Positions 37,191 to 48,667 of a DNA stretch of 64,000 nt are shown piece after piece. Below the pieces are notes generated by a model. That model was not told where the DNA came from. It saw only the letters and a program-made list of their open reading frames with translations, and did not search any database. Both the position numbers and the translations under genes were made by a program. The DNA lies in contig JARHVA010000316.1 in assembly GCA_037957365.1 (NCBI GenBank), positions 3,130,501-3,194,500 on the forward strand. Reading direction: 5' to 3'. Source of the DNA: Torreya grandis (lineage: Eukaryota; Streptophyta; Pinopsida; Cupressales; Taxaceae). Positions within the stretch are counted from its first letter, which is position 1; each line of letters starts with the position of its first letter.

Positions 37191-37262
37191 AACACTCTCC
37201 ATAGATTCTTGTACTCTTCCTTCATAACGTGATCTCTCATCCCACAATTCTTCTTTAATCAA
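37191..37262 (-). other. 72-nt exon-like segment bounded by splice signals
   Basis: On the - strand a pyrimidine tract of about 90 nt (37266-37355) ends TTTTTTCAG at 37263. A purine-rich 72-nt segment follows, then the donor GTAAGTATC begins at 37190. The segment is open, 24 codons, with LIKEELWDERSRYEG and VQESMES. It lies after integrase. Both signals are close to the plant splice consensus. Whether it was ever spliced, and to what, cannot be told from sequence. Confidence 0.4.
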
Positions 37263-37379
37263 CTGAAAAAACAAAGAATAAAAAGCAAAACAAAAGAAGA
37301 AAAGGAAACAAACCAAAAGAAAAAAAGAAAACAAAAGAAAAAGAAAACAAATGAACAACTAATCATGAATAACTTTATA

Positions 37380-38480
37380 TGATGACCATTTACTGAATAA
37401 CATAACCAATTTCTTTCAAGATCTTTATGATGAAAAGTGTTATTATCAAGATCTGTAGAAAGTCTATAAGATTCAAGCCATAATGCATCAAATTTATGGT
37501 GTTTTCTAGGATCTTCATGAGTGTTATCCCAATATAACACTAAATCATCAACCTTAAACTTTTTTTAGATATTTTTTTATTGAAAAACTTCTCTAATTTT
37601 TGCTTAGCCTTTTCTAATTTTTGTAGTGCAATTGCTTTGGATTCATCAAGTGATATAAAATCATGTAATCTTTGTTTAATTAAAATTTTATGTTCAACTG
37701 TATATTGTAAGGTAATTCTTGCTAAAGAAATCTGAAGTTCCATAGGTAAAGTGGCTTCAAATCCATAAGCTAACAAGAAAAGAGAGTAACTAGTTGCTAC
37801 TTTAACAATAGTTCTATCAATCTATAAAACTTAAAAAATCTTAAGATGCCGATTCCTTTTATTATCACAAACTAACTTTTTCATAATAGAAATCAAATTT
37901 TTATTAGTGGACTCAACTTATCTATTTCGTTGTGGATAATATTTTGATGAATGACTAGAAATGATAGAATATATTTTAGAAACTCTAAGAACTCATTTGA
38001 AATAAACTGAGTTCCATTATCAGAAATAATCTCATATGGAACTCCAAACCTAGAGAAAAATTGATTTTCTAAAAACAAAATTACTTCACTTGTCACTAAA
38101 CTTTTAAGAGCTTTGGCTTCAGACCATTTGATGAAATAATTTGTGGCTATCAAAATGTATTTATGACCTACAAACGAACATGGGTGAATATCTAAAATAA
38201 ATTCAATGCCTCATTTAGTAAAAATTTTTTTAGGAATAAATAAATTTAAAGGCATCACATGTAATTTATCCCTTCCAACAAAAAGTTTTCAAGGCATACA
38301 AGAATGAACCAATTTATAGGCATCTTAAAATAAAGTGGGCTAATAATAACCAGTTCTTAAAATTTTATAAGCTATTATTTTTGTAGCATAATATCTACTA
38401 CAGTTCCCTTCACGACAACTCTTAGAATTTTTTGAGTTTGATTATGAATAAGACATCTTAGTAAAATATCATCACGATTA
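37380..38480 (-). pseudogene. Element E integrase remnant
   Basis: In order on the - strand: a decayed zinc-binding region with AYKILRTGYY and KLVHSCMP (38390-38290); the catalytic core with YILIATNYFIKWSEAKALK (from about 38165), SRFGVPYEIISDNGTQF with the second catalytic Asp at 38004-38021, and VESTNKNL carrying the Glu after a frameshift (about 37890); then LLAYGFEATLPMELQI (37770) and the C-terminal HKFDALWLESYRLS (about 37490), where the usual Gly-Pro-Tyr reads Glu-Ser-Tyr. It would insert cDNA into the host genome. The first catalytic Asp region reads GIEFILDI. In-frame stops after TGYY and before GIEF correspond to Trp. Confidence 0.85.
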
Positions 38481-38699
38481 CGATAAAACAAGTTCTCTAG
38501 TAAACAAAAAAGTTAACGCTTTTAAATGTAAAGAATATCTTTATTTCTTATTTAAGTTATTAGGATAAAATTGATTTTAAAAATAATAAACCAAATCATG
38601 ATACCAGTCACGTTCATCCAATAAACAATCCTAATCATTCATTTCATGTCCGAACTTGAAAACTTTAACAAACTCAATAACTTTCATAGTTTTAAAGTG

Positions 38700-39440
38700 G
38701 AGTTTTGCATTTAATTTTTCATCAATTGAGAACTAAAACTTTAATGTACAAAGTATCATTTTTAGCTAAGTGTTTAGCTAATTGATTTCTTTTAATATTT
38801 TTTGACGTTTCAAATTCAAGGTCAAATTCTTGAATATGCAAAATCCACTTAGCAAGTCTTCCTTGAGTAGTTCGTTGTTTTAAAAGGTATGATAAAATAG
38901 GTACATTAGATCACATAAGAACTTTCTTTCCCATTTGTAAATATTTAAACTTAATTAAAGAACAAACAAGAAAGAAAACACAATTTTCAATGAGAGGGTA
39001 CCTAATTTTTGCATCTTTTAAGACTTGGCTCATATAACCAATAAGTTTTTTTTCATTATTTTCAAAATTTTGAGTAATTACAGCTCCTCTAGCAAGGGCA
39101 AGTGCACTTGCAATAACATTCTTAATAGAATTAAAAGCTAAATCAACATTTTCATCTTAAATATAAATCTTATCTTTTTTTAATAACTGTAATGGGTTAG
39201 GTTTATCAATGAAATCAGAAATAAATTTTCTAACAAAATTTATTCCAAAAAAAGATTTTAAACTTGAATGATCTTTGGGAGGAGGTAATTCCTTTATTGC
39301 TTTAACATGTTCAGGATCAATAGAAATACATTTTTTAGAAATTATATGTCCTAATAATTTTCCCTCAATTACACCAAAAATAGATTTTTTAGGATTTAGA
39401 GAAATGTCAAACTTCTTACATCTTTTAACAACTTCATGAA
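38700..39440 (-). pseudogene. Element E reverse transcriptase thumb/connection and RNase H remnant
   Basis: After YLDD, the frame continues KKRKKHLDHLHEVVKRCKKF and SIFGVIEGKLLGHIIS (39440-39330), then SIDPEHVKAIKELPPPKDHS (about 39320-39270), the conserved thumb of gypsy reverse transcriptases. It goes on to the RNase H part with LTQNFENNEKKLIGYMSQ-like reading near 39060 and RYPLIENCVFFLV. Near 38870 there is QRTTQGRLAKWILHIQEFDL. This is the domain that normally removes the RNA template. Catalytic acidic residues are not clearly kept. Confidence 0.8.
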
Positions 39441-40050
39441 GATGATCTAAATGTTTCTTTCTTTTTTTGGAATGAATAGTGAGGTCATCTAAGTAAACTT
39501 GAATGACTGCCTAAAAAATCATCAAAAATGACATGCATAGCCCTTTGAAAAGTGGCTTCTGCATTCATTAAACCAAAAGGCATCTGATTGTAAGAAAAAG
39601 TGCCTCTACGCATGGTGAAAGTAGTTTTGTGCTTATCATCAAGATTTACAAAGATTTGATTATGACCTAAAAAACTATCTAATAAAGACATCATTTTAGA
39701 TCCTACAAATTGTTGTAAAATTTGATCTATGTTAAGTAAAGGAAAGTTATATTTTACACTTGCTTTATTTAAATATCTAAAATCAACTCAAAGTCCAATA
39801 TCACCATTCTTATTTCTTACAAGTACTTGATCATCCATCTATTTAGAATATGTTATAGGAAAAATGACACTAGCATCGATCATTTTATCTAGATTTTTGT
39901 TAATGGTGTCTTATAACAAAGGGCTAATTTTTCATATTTTTCGTCTCATAGGTTTGATACCTAGTTTAATTGGAATGTCATGTTTAATAATATCCATATC
40001 ATAACCTCTAAGATCCTTGTTAGACCATGAAAATATATCAATAAACTCTT
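39440..40050 (-). pseudogene. Element E reverse transcriptase palm/fingers remnant
   Basis: Readable in order: LIDIFSWSNKDLRGYD (40045), HDIPIKLGIKPMRR (39980), DKMIDASVIFPITYSK-stop-MDD (39890), DFRYLNKASVKYNFPLLNID (39790), then ORF 39694-39485 with MMSLLDSFLGHNQIF, RGTFSYNQMPFGLMNAEATF and the YLDD catalytic motif at 39484-39495 (one frame over). These are blocks of a Ty3/gypsy reverse transcriptase. Stops at 39840 and 39795 fall on conserved Trp positions. Identity is certain; activity is lost. Confidence 0.9.
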
Positions 40051-40264
40051 TAAAAAGTTTAATGAACTTACCTTTTTCGTTTTAAATTATTTGGATCCCT
40101 AAATAGACATACTTAAGATCATCTTCAGTGCCTAAATTTATGGGAATGGTTTCACTTGTGATCTTTTTTGATGACTCTTCAGCTCTAATAATTTTTGGCT
40201 AGTCATTAGGTGAAAACATAGATTCTAAACTTACTAAACCAACATGCAATTTGTTAGAACTTAG

Positions 40265-40813
40265 CTATAAATAATATCCATAATTATGTACATAATCATC
40301 ATGATCAAAGTAATTCCTTTTGAAAAATGAATCTATATGTTCATCATAGCTAAAAACTGGCCAATTATCCTTTAAATCAAGAATTTTGGGATGAAAAATT
40401 TTAGTTAAGAGAAAATCAATAGTGGATTCAACTTCACTCATAGTAGGATTATAAGCATAAACTACAAGTTTATCTGCTCTTACATTAAATTCTCTAAGAA
40501 CATGAGTGATATTGAAGGATTTAAAAATTTCAATCAATGCCCAATCTTTTTGAGTGTAAAGATGTAAATGGGTTTGATTAGTTTTATATATTTTCTGAAT
40601 CTATCTTACTATTAACTTTGAGTCTCTGAAAACTTCTACATGTTTAGCATTCAATTCTATAGCTTTCTCTAATACCAACATAATGCTTCAAATTTTGCTA
40701 TGTTATTAGTGTTCTCAAAAGACAATTTATAAGTGTAAAGAAACATCTTACCAAAGTTTGATATGAGACAAATACTTGCACCACTAACTTGTTGAGAACA
40801 AGCTCCATCGAAA
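40265..40813 (-). pseudogene. Element E extra (archaeal-type) RNase H, upstream of reverse transcriptase
   Basis: A second RNase H lies between protease and reverse transcriptase. Starting at LYFDGACSQQ (Asp at 40807-40809), it reads ENTNNIAKFEAL (Glu at 40687-40689), HVEVFRDSKLIV (Asp at 40622-40624), QTHLHLYTQKDWALIEIFKS and REFNVRADKLV (Asp at 40472-40474). All four catalytic positions D-E-D-D are present. The RDS-LIV and R-x-N-x-x-AD-LA patterns match the plant and archaeal-like RNase H found in Tat/Ogre elements. The reading is open except for a stop just before LYFDGA (Trp position) and a few others. It would help remove RNA during reverse transcription. A C-terminal extension (40460-40265) may link to the transcriptase. 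Confidence 0.8.
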
Positions 40814-40819
40814 TAAAGA

Positions 40820-41360
40820 GATCATAAAAGATTTCTTTTAAATACTTCTTCATGTTGGTTTTCTGATTCATCAACATTTAACAATTCATAAGTCATAATA
40901 CCCATTTCTATGTAAAAAAAACTAAAAGAAGATGATTCATTTAGAGTACCAAAAAAATCCTCTCTTTTAATAAACACAATCTCATTATTAACTATAACCC
41001 AAGTTACATCTATCCCAACAAATGCCCTAATTGCTTTCAACCAATCTCTTCCTAATAACATCGCATAATTACTAGTAATATCTAAGACCTGAATATTGGT
41101 CATACATCTAATACACTCATCCTACATAATCTTGATAACTATGTCGTAGAACTTACCATAACTTTTAGTTTGTCTAGCATCAAAACTAGTAAGTTTTCTA
41201 TTATCTATTTCATAAGAAATATCCAATTGATCAACAATACATTTAGGCATGATATTCTTCGAGGCACCAATATCTAAAATAAAATTATGAATTATTTTAT
41301 TTCCAATCTTAACTGTGACATATAAAGGAGGTATATAATCACTAGGGGGTCAAACTATTA
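40820..41360 (-). pseudogene. Element E aspartic protease remnant
   Basis: On the - strand the frame reads PPLYVTVKIGNKIIHNFIL, then DIGAS at 41260-41274 (normally DTGAS or DSGAS), NIMPKCIVDQLDI and later ITSNYAMLLGRDWLKAIRAF (41060-41010). This is the full gypsy retropepsin layout ending in the LLGRDWL segment. It directly precedes the extra RNase H in the same frame. It would process Gag-Pol. The active-site Thr/Ser is replaced by Ile. Confidence 0.85.
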
Positions 41361-41699
41361 AGCATAGATATGTTCAAAACTATTTTCCTCTTGTCGACTT
41401 ACATTAGCTTTTGGATTTTTAACTACCTTATTAATCTTATCTAATTATCTAGTAAGACTAGCAGCCTGTAACAATTTTTTTTGGCTTTGATGGTTGACAA
41501 ATCATCAATTATGTTGTAAGTATTAGTATCTATTTATCTAAAATTCTTAGATTTATAATATTGATACTATGTGTTATTATATCCAGTTACAAAAGGAATA
41601 TTTTGATCTTTTTTATCATTATCATTTTGAGTTATTTTACCTTTATCATTTGTACAAGGTTTAATATTTTTTGATCTATTATTGTGATGAACTTCATAA

Positions 41700-43209
41700 T
41701 CCTTATTCCTAGTATTTATAATATAAGTATTTTATCTTTCTGAAGAATCATCAAGAGAATTTACATTATATGATGAATTTTCAGTTATATTATCTTTTCC
41801 ATGTAAAAGATATTTTTAAAAATTAATAATAGCTTGACATGTTTTAGGATTATGGTCAAGCTCACAAACATCACAATAATGGGTAGTATTATCATCTTTT
41901 AAATTTTTATGTGAAAAAGAGAGTGTATCATTAAGTTTCCTCTTAACAACGACCAACTCATTGCCTAAACTTTGGATTGCTTTTAATATTTTAGCATTAC
42001 CTAAATGTAAATCTGTGGTAGACTTATCTTTAAAACCTACACATTTCAATGTTTTTTCATAATCAATACAAAATTTTATGGTTTGATCATATTCAACTAT
42101 ATCTTTATCCTCTAATGCCATTTTTTATTTTAAGGGTAAAGCATTAAAAAAATACAATCTAGATAATTTTTTAGAAGGTCTAAGATTGCCTGAATTTTTT
42201 TGATAGAACTTGGTAAATCTAGAGACAAAATGATACATGGTTTTCCCTGAATCTAATGAAATATTTAAAATATCATTAACTACATCAAATTCTTCCTTAT
42301 CTTTAACAAAAGACAATTCTAACCATTCCTCTACATCACTCCAGCTATCAGTCACGTTTGTAGGTAGACTAACAAATGCTTGATAAGCCTTTCCTTCTAA
42401 TGTTTGTGCAAAAACCCTTTAAAAAATATTATCATTCATTATTCCAATAGTGACACAAACTAATCTAAAAGCTTCTAAGTGATCTTCCTAAGATTCTCTA
42501 GCAACACCATAAAATTTTGGTATATAATCCTTTAAGAGAAGGCAACTTACCTAGATGATTTTTGACATTGATTGAATTTTCAAAAATCCAAGGTGTTATA
42601 GCTATCTAAAGTTCTTGCTAAACTTATTCTTCATCTTCACATTCCGTGAGTTATTATACTTCTATATTATTTTACAATCCATGAAGGAGATCCTTTAATC
42701 TCCATTTTGGTATTAACTATTCTCCCTCTGGTTGATTTCCCTCTAATTGATTCTTGAGTGGTGGGATTCTAAAAATCCAATCTACCTTTAGAACTTTTAA
42801 TAGATTCTATCTGAGAGAGATAATTATTTTGTACCTGATCTTCTTGATTTAAATGCTGATTAGATAAAGGAGTTACAACAGGCTCAACAAAATCATCAAA
42901 AGGTAAAAAGTCTGAAAGATAACAAATTCTAAGATTATGATTAGTAGTTAATACTCCTGCTCTATTTTCTCTAATTCTCCTATTTAAATTGATTATATCT
43001 TGTTGATTTTAACCTATAAAATTAGAATACCAATCAATTTTAAACTCAATAATTTCTAATTCTTCATTGATAACTTCAATAACTTGAGGAAGATCTTCAG
43101 GATGATTATACCATGTAAAATGCATCAAATTAAAAGCAATATCAACTTGACCTTCTTATACATCAACAATAGGTTGAATAATATAATTTTTTTCACCTCT
43201 AAGAACCAT
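41700..43209 (-). pseudogene. Element E gag remnant
   Basis: The start ATG at 43209 (MVLRGEKNYIIQPIVDV) lies 48 bp from the 5' LTR primer site. A long acidic N-terminal region follows (PEDLPQVIEVINEELEIIEF, 43100-43040). The capsid part spans 42530-42130, with FYGVARES, EDHLEAFRLVC, GKAYQAFVSLP, SWSDVEEWLE and YHFVSRFTKFYQ. The ORF at 42121-41816 ends with the zinc knuckle HYCDVCELDHNPKTCQ. It forms the particle and binds RNA in a live element. Stops within conserved parts are TAG/TAA at Gln positions (as in ARES-stop-EDHLEAF). Confidence 0.85.
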
Positions 43210-43239
43210 TAGAAAAGAAAACATATTCTAAAAGAGTAT

Positions 43240-43257
43240 TCCCTAGTGCAGTCACCA
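43240..43257 (-). promoter_or_regulatory. Element E primer-binding site
   Basis: On the - strand, four bases after the LTR end (TCAACA), the sequence is TGGTGACTGCACTAGGG. It resembles the TGGCGACT-x-x-x-CTGGGGA site used by Ogre-like plant gypsy elements (Arg tRNA), with C-to-T changes. This fixes the direction of the element and which LTR is 5'. Confidence 0.75.
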
Positions 43258-43261
43258 AATT

Positions 43262-46200
43262 TGTTGACGATGAAAATTATTCTGTTAATGAATCAACCCT
43301 TTCACCTATCACGAAGGTCAAGTTGGAATCATACTAGTCTAATCAGAGGGGTTCTAAAGGAACATTTATGATCCTAAAGATGTGAGGGGGTTTTATTATA
43401 AATTTTGGAAAAATAATCAATAAGTTATTTAACTTATTCCATTATCACAATTAAAAATCTGTTATAAAAATAAGAATTAGTTAAAATGGAAATTTGTAGT
43501 CTATTCTATCTGACAGAGAAAACTATTTATTAAGCACTCTATTAAAGAATAAAAAAATAATTCTAATATATATGTATTTAAATGAACTCACAACTTCATT
43601 ATTTTTCAATGGTTTATAGATTAATTGAAAAGAGAGAAAGAGCTAAAGAAAGGAACAATAAACAAAAGAAATGAAATGAAACCAAAACAAAAATAAACTA
43701 AGATAAAGCCTTTAAAATCTAAACTATTCTAATGACAAATAATTAGGATAAATATAAAATTTATATAAATGTAATAGTAAACTAAAGGAAAGACCTGAAA
43801 TTAAGATAAAATAAAGAAATTAAAATAATAAACAGTCTACTTAAACAAAGAAAATTAAAACAAACTAAAGATAATTAAAAACTAATTTAACTAAAAGGGA
43901 AAGTAAACTATAAACTTGACAAAGAAAAAGATAAATATAAATCAAATAACAATACAAAAACTAGAATAGATCTAAACTAAAGAATTAATCTAAACAACTT
44001 CTATTGGTCTATAAAGTAACAAAAGTTCTTTAGAAAATAACTTAAACTATTTAAAACAAGACAATAAATTAAGACATATCTAATAAGAGAAAAGATCTAG
44101 AAGAAAAATAAAAGGTCTATTTGTTAAAATCAGAGTTAATCATTTACAAAGAGTTGTGAGTCTCAAAATGAGAGTCATCTTAGCTTAAAGAACAAAATTT
44201 AATGAGAAATCTAACAATCTTTTATTACAAAACTTGAAAGGACAACTCAACAACTGAATACATCAATGAAGTGTCACAGAAAGGTTAAGTGATTATCATT
44301 TTTAGGTTGAATATTTGAATTCTATGCATAGGACTGTAAATAAAAGTCATCAAAAAATATTAGACTTATCAAACTTCAGATAATCAGTAATATATGACAA
44401 ATATAACTGGATAAATCTGTGTTGCATAAGTGACTACTCAATCATTAGATAAAGTGCCAATGGGTCTATCTGCAAAAGCTATACTATCTTAGAGAAATTA
44501 CATAAAAAGAAGAAATAAATGATTGACTTCAAAAAATACTTCAGTCTTCAATACTTATTGAACTTCTATCTTCAAATGAATATTTGATCTCCTTTAATAT
44601 CCTCAACTTCAATTATGAAATAAATTATAACTAACTTTAGTTAGTTAGTGGTTAATGTTAACTAATTGACTTTAACAAAGTTAACTAATTAACTAAATTG
44701 TGAGAATAATTAGTTAAGACTTGAAAGTCTTAATTTGATCATTTAAGAAAATAGATCGGGTACTAGCCTTGACAGGTGGGGACCCAAATTAATTAATAAT
44801 ATAGTAGGATACATAATAATCATAAAATAATAAATCACAAATTGATAAATATCACTTATGTTTAAACCATAACACATTTAAATTAAACTTAAACATATAT
44901 AACTATACTAAACTTCAAAATTCTTGATTATACCAAATATCTCAAAAATTATTAAATCAAAAGTATCGTATTGAAATATCAAATTGTATGAAAAAGTTTA
45001 ATACTAAATAGAAACTATCTTTTAGATGACTAGTAATCATTGAAGTCAGATAAAACTTTAATTACTTATTTTCCTTGTTGATTAAGATAAACATTATATT
45101 CCATTACAGTAGTAGGGAAAGGCAACAGTCTGGTCCCTGTGTCAGATGTGTCATCATCAACTTCTAGCTTAACCCTCTTAATCTTTTTGAGTTCACTGGA
45201 TGCTTTAGGTTTAGTTATTTTCATGGTATAAATATTTTCAATAGCTTGATCTGGAACATCTATGGTTTTCCTTATGTTAATATATCCTTGGCCCCCTAAA
45301 TTCAACCCTTTAGGCCTAAAGAGTGGCTCACTATGTGCTCCTGAAAAACTTAACCTTTTACATTTTTCACCAAGGTTTGTATTAGATGGGGTAGTTGTGT
45401 CTAAAAGAGTGATCATTTTACTAAGGTCCTTGTCATAGGTTGACTCTTTGTCAAGTTGGTTATCAGGTTGATTATTAAAAATTTGATTAGCCATAATTGG
45501 TTCATCAATTGGCTCACCTCTAAAAATAGGGGGCTATAGTTGCAAGTAAAGATCATGCTTAGGATGATGCTCAAGAAAATGAGAAGAACTACTTTGGGAT
45601 TGAGAATGAGCTCCAAATCTTTGACCTCAAAAACCCCTATGACTTCTATAGCCTCTATAACCACCATAACCTCTTTGGATAGGAAAAATATTTAGAAAAT
45701 TATAAAAATTAAGGTTAGATGCATCAAAGTGAATAGACATCCTTGTGCCCCTAGGAAATCTAGGCCCAAAATGTCCATCACAGAACTCAACCCTATTAGA
45801 ACCTCTATTATGACTTGACTAGTTACCACCTTTATTGGACATCTATCCCCATCTTCCATCATTACTATTTTTAGCTAGTTGATCCCACCCAGACATACTG
45901 AGAGAAGAAAAATCTGAAAGAAGTGCCAAATTTTAAAACCTTAATACCATGATTACATTTGCAACATAAATCTGAAAAAAATAGTACTTCACTATTTATG
46001 AATCATAATGATATTAATTTTCATGATTCAAACATAACAAAATTAATTTCAATTTCAAATATTTCAACCATTTGAGCACCTATGCATACTTATCCACAAT
46101 CAATTGTTATGAAAATCATAAACTGATCACATAATACACTGATTTAAACTATCTAGATTATGCAAGAATATGTTCTATACCTTAACTAGAAACTTAAATC

Positions 46201-48602
46201 AATTCATAAAACAAATCTACATATTAAACACAAAAAATTGTATTTTGCCATCTCTATCTTATCACAACCCACTTGATATATTACAATTTTCAAAATCATT
46301 CAAAATATTCTCACATTGAAACATCTTGAATCTCAAAATACCACAAACTTGCTGAAACCCATAAATTACTTTACAAAATTCATCTTTATGTACCCAAATT
46401 TTTAGAAAACATTTATGCAACTAATCAAAACTCAACACATATAATTAAAAATAGTTATATATAATTATATTCTTGCAAACTGTTTCATCTCAAAACTAAG
46501 TTCACAACCACTTTGGCATAAACCCTCATAAACTCAATCATATGATAAACTAAGAAACAAAACCACCAAATATGCAAATAATTGATGAAACAATAATCCA
46601 TTCTGAACCACTGCAATTGTATCTCATACTAAAATCATAAACCACCATTCAACTCAAAACCTAGAGCAAAATAACTACAAAATGGAAATGATTTTCACAT
46701 AAAGTCTAGATATGAATCTTAATCTAAACTCTGAGCATGATAACTCCATATTTTAAAGCAAGTCTGGTACAAAAAACATAAACCTTCAAAACATAGCTGA
46801 AATTCCTTAGAAGATTACAACTAAAAATGAGTGCATGTTAAATTTTTAGATTCATGCACATGTGGGACTATCCCAACTTTATCATACTGAAAGTAATCAC
46901 TTCTATAAAATGAAAGCAAAATAACTATGATAGGAACCTAAGATTAAAATAGTAAACCTCATTAAAAAAAACTTATTTGAGTTTGTAGATAACCATTCCA
47001 TGAAAACTCTCAAACTATCCAGAGATCTCTCATTCATGCAAACTTGTTACTTTGCAGATCAAAATTCAACCACATATTCACATACAAGAATTTTTCAAAT
47101 TCCTTCAAACTTTCAAAAAACTCCCACAAATAAATCTAGATTCTAAACCAAATAAATATTTTCTTTGCTTTCACAAAACTCCAAATTTCTACAAGAAAAT
47201 GAAACACACATACTTGGCTTCGAATCCAAATATCTTCTTCACAATTTGCATTCAGCTTCCCTCTGCAAATCAAATTGCATTGCACCAAAAATTTGCTTCC
47301 ACTCAAAGCTTGTAAAATGACACAATGAATGAAGAAAACAAATATTTTATTTTCCACCATCTAAGCCATAACTGTTTGAGTGACGTGTTCTTTTTCTATT
47401 GATTCATAATTATCAATTGCGTACTTGGTGATCCCTCCAAATATTTTAATAAATTGTCAAACCTAGTAACATGTTAATCTTCCTGAAAAATCCTTCAAGT
47501 TTCATGACTCAAGGTAATCAATTAGTAATTAGTGCCAATATGCCACCAAATCCACCATAATCTTGAAGTATTGAGATACGCTTCCAAGAATTAACATATA
47601 TGCTAAATCGACCAAGTTTTAATTGATCCAAGCCCATTGGATTCCAACTCAATAACCAACCATGCTATGTTAGAGCCTTAGGATTTATTCATTTACCAAG
47701 ATCACTGATTAACTTAAGTCACCCAAAACAAAACTTTTAAAACTATACATGTTTCCATCCCAAATACTATGTGTTAAGCATCATGACCCTAGGAAATAAA
47801 TAATGTAATAAGCATAAATCCCCTTTAGCATGCTTCAAGAAATATTAATCAAATGAAGGTAATAAAAATGATTGTAAAAATGATAATAATGTTTTCTAAA
47901 GGACTGTATGTCACTAACCTCTCGTCAACCAAATATTTATTTGAATCTTGAACAACTAACTTAGAATGTCAATGAAATGACTATGTATTTGGATAATAGA
48001 GTAAGAAAAATAACTTGTAAGCTATACGGAGTGTGACAAAATCACCCAATCTAAAGGAACACATCATACTTTAAATATCTCAACCATAACACCATCATCT
48101 ATTATGTTTCAATAAATATATCAATTGAAAACAACAATACAAACCAATTGAACTGATCAAATTAGAACCTCAAATACCAATTAAACTTTCATGAATTAAC
48201 TGATACAAGAATAATTCAATCAATTAAGCACCATTGAGCCATCAAAGTCAAACTAAATCATCCATTTTATAATTGAATTGCAATACCACTTCAAATATAT
48301 CATCAAAATGACTACGAACTGAGAAAAATAAGTCTATTGCAACTATTAAATAGGTTGAATTTGATTCTATCTATAATCATATATGCATATTTTATTGATT
48401 TATCCACCATGATTTTTGAAACCATTAAAACATAAATAAAATTATCAACAAATCATTATAATTTCATAATCAAATATGCATCTACAAATATTATCAATCA
48501 TTAGGGTCCCTAACATAGTTTTAGGCTTTATGGTATGGTTATATCTATGGCAGTAAGTATAGACTTGAAAATTTAGGAAGGGTGTAGAAAATAGGCATAA
48601 TA
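43262..48602 (-). repeat. Element E 5' LTR, 5341 bp
   Basis: On the - strand it begins TATTATGCC (TG decayed to TA) at 48602 and ends TCGTCAACA at 43262. It aligns over its whole length with the 3' LTR, except for the 2.4-kb expansion there. A decayed ORF lies at 45066-45896. Other ORFs in it (47052-47360, 48445-48675) are chance readings. Confidence 0.85.
45066..45896 (-). pseudogene. LTR-encoded ORF of unknown family, 5' LTR copy
   Basis: I do not recognise this protein. From the ATG at 45896 (MSGWDQLAKNSNDGRWG) one frame runs 277 codons to 45066 without a frameshift and with only four internal stops: two TAG at Gln-type positions, one TAG at a Trp-type position and one TGA at an Arg-type position. 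Visible parts: a basic Gly/Arg/Tyr-rich stretch (RGYGGYRGYRSHRG, about codons 77-90), then Ser/Gln-rich (SQSQSSSS), a PPIFRGEPIDEPI linker, DKDLSKMITLLD, a conserved central block EKCKRLSFSGAHSEPLFRP and GLNLGGQGYINIRKTIDVPD, a basic KITKPKASSELKKIKRVKLE followed by VDDDTSDTG, and LLPFPTTVMEYNVYLN near the end. There is no signal peptide or membrane segment. The RGG-like stretch could bind nucleic acid (inference). It is sense to gag-pol and is present in both LTRs. Confidence 0.65.
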
Positions 48603-48667
48603 GGTTCTCTTGACCAACAGGGTGATTACCCCTCAAAGTCACTAAAAGTGTTGACATTTTAGCCTCA
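48603..48667 (+). other. Element D 3' end, right of the E insertion
   Basis: Sixty-five bases between E's right target duplication (GGTTC) and the D 3' LTR. Together with 28883-29125 this forms D's 3' untranslated stretch. No polypurine tract is evident. Confidence 0.5.

Larger units (their letters stand above)
29126..48602 (-). mobile_element. Element E: Tat/Ogre-type Ty3/gypsy retrotransposon with giant LTRs
   Basis: Direct LTRs at 43262-48602 (5') and 29126-36841 (3') flank 6.4 kb of internal DNA read on the - strand. The order is primer site, gag, protease, an extra RNase H, reverse transcriptase, RNase H, integrase. The 5-bp flanks are GCTTC (29121-29125) and GGTTC (48603-48607), one mismatch. 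All domains contain stops and frameshifts, so it is inactive. The primer site and the second RNase H place it with the Tat/Ogre clade of plant Ty3/gypsy elements. It sits inside element D in opposite orientation. Confidence 0.85.

Noticed and set aside
37259..37358. Phe/Leu-rich - strand frames suggesting a membrane protein
   Set aside because: They come from the pyrimidine tract; the tract is better explained as a splice-acceptor or low-complexity region.
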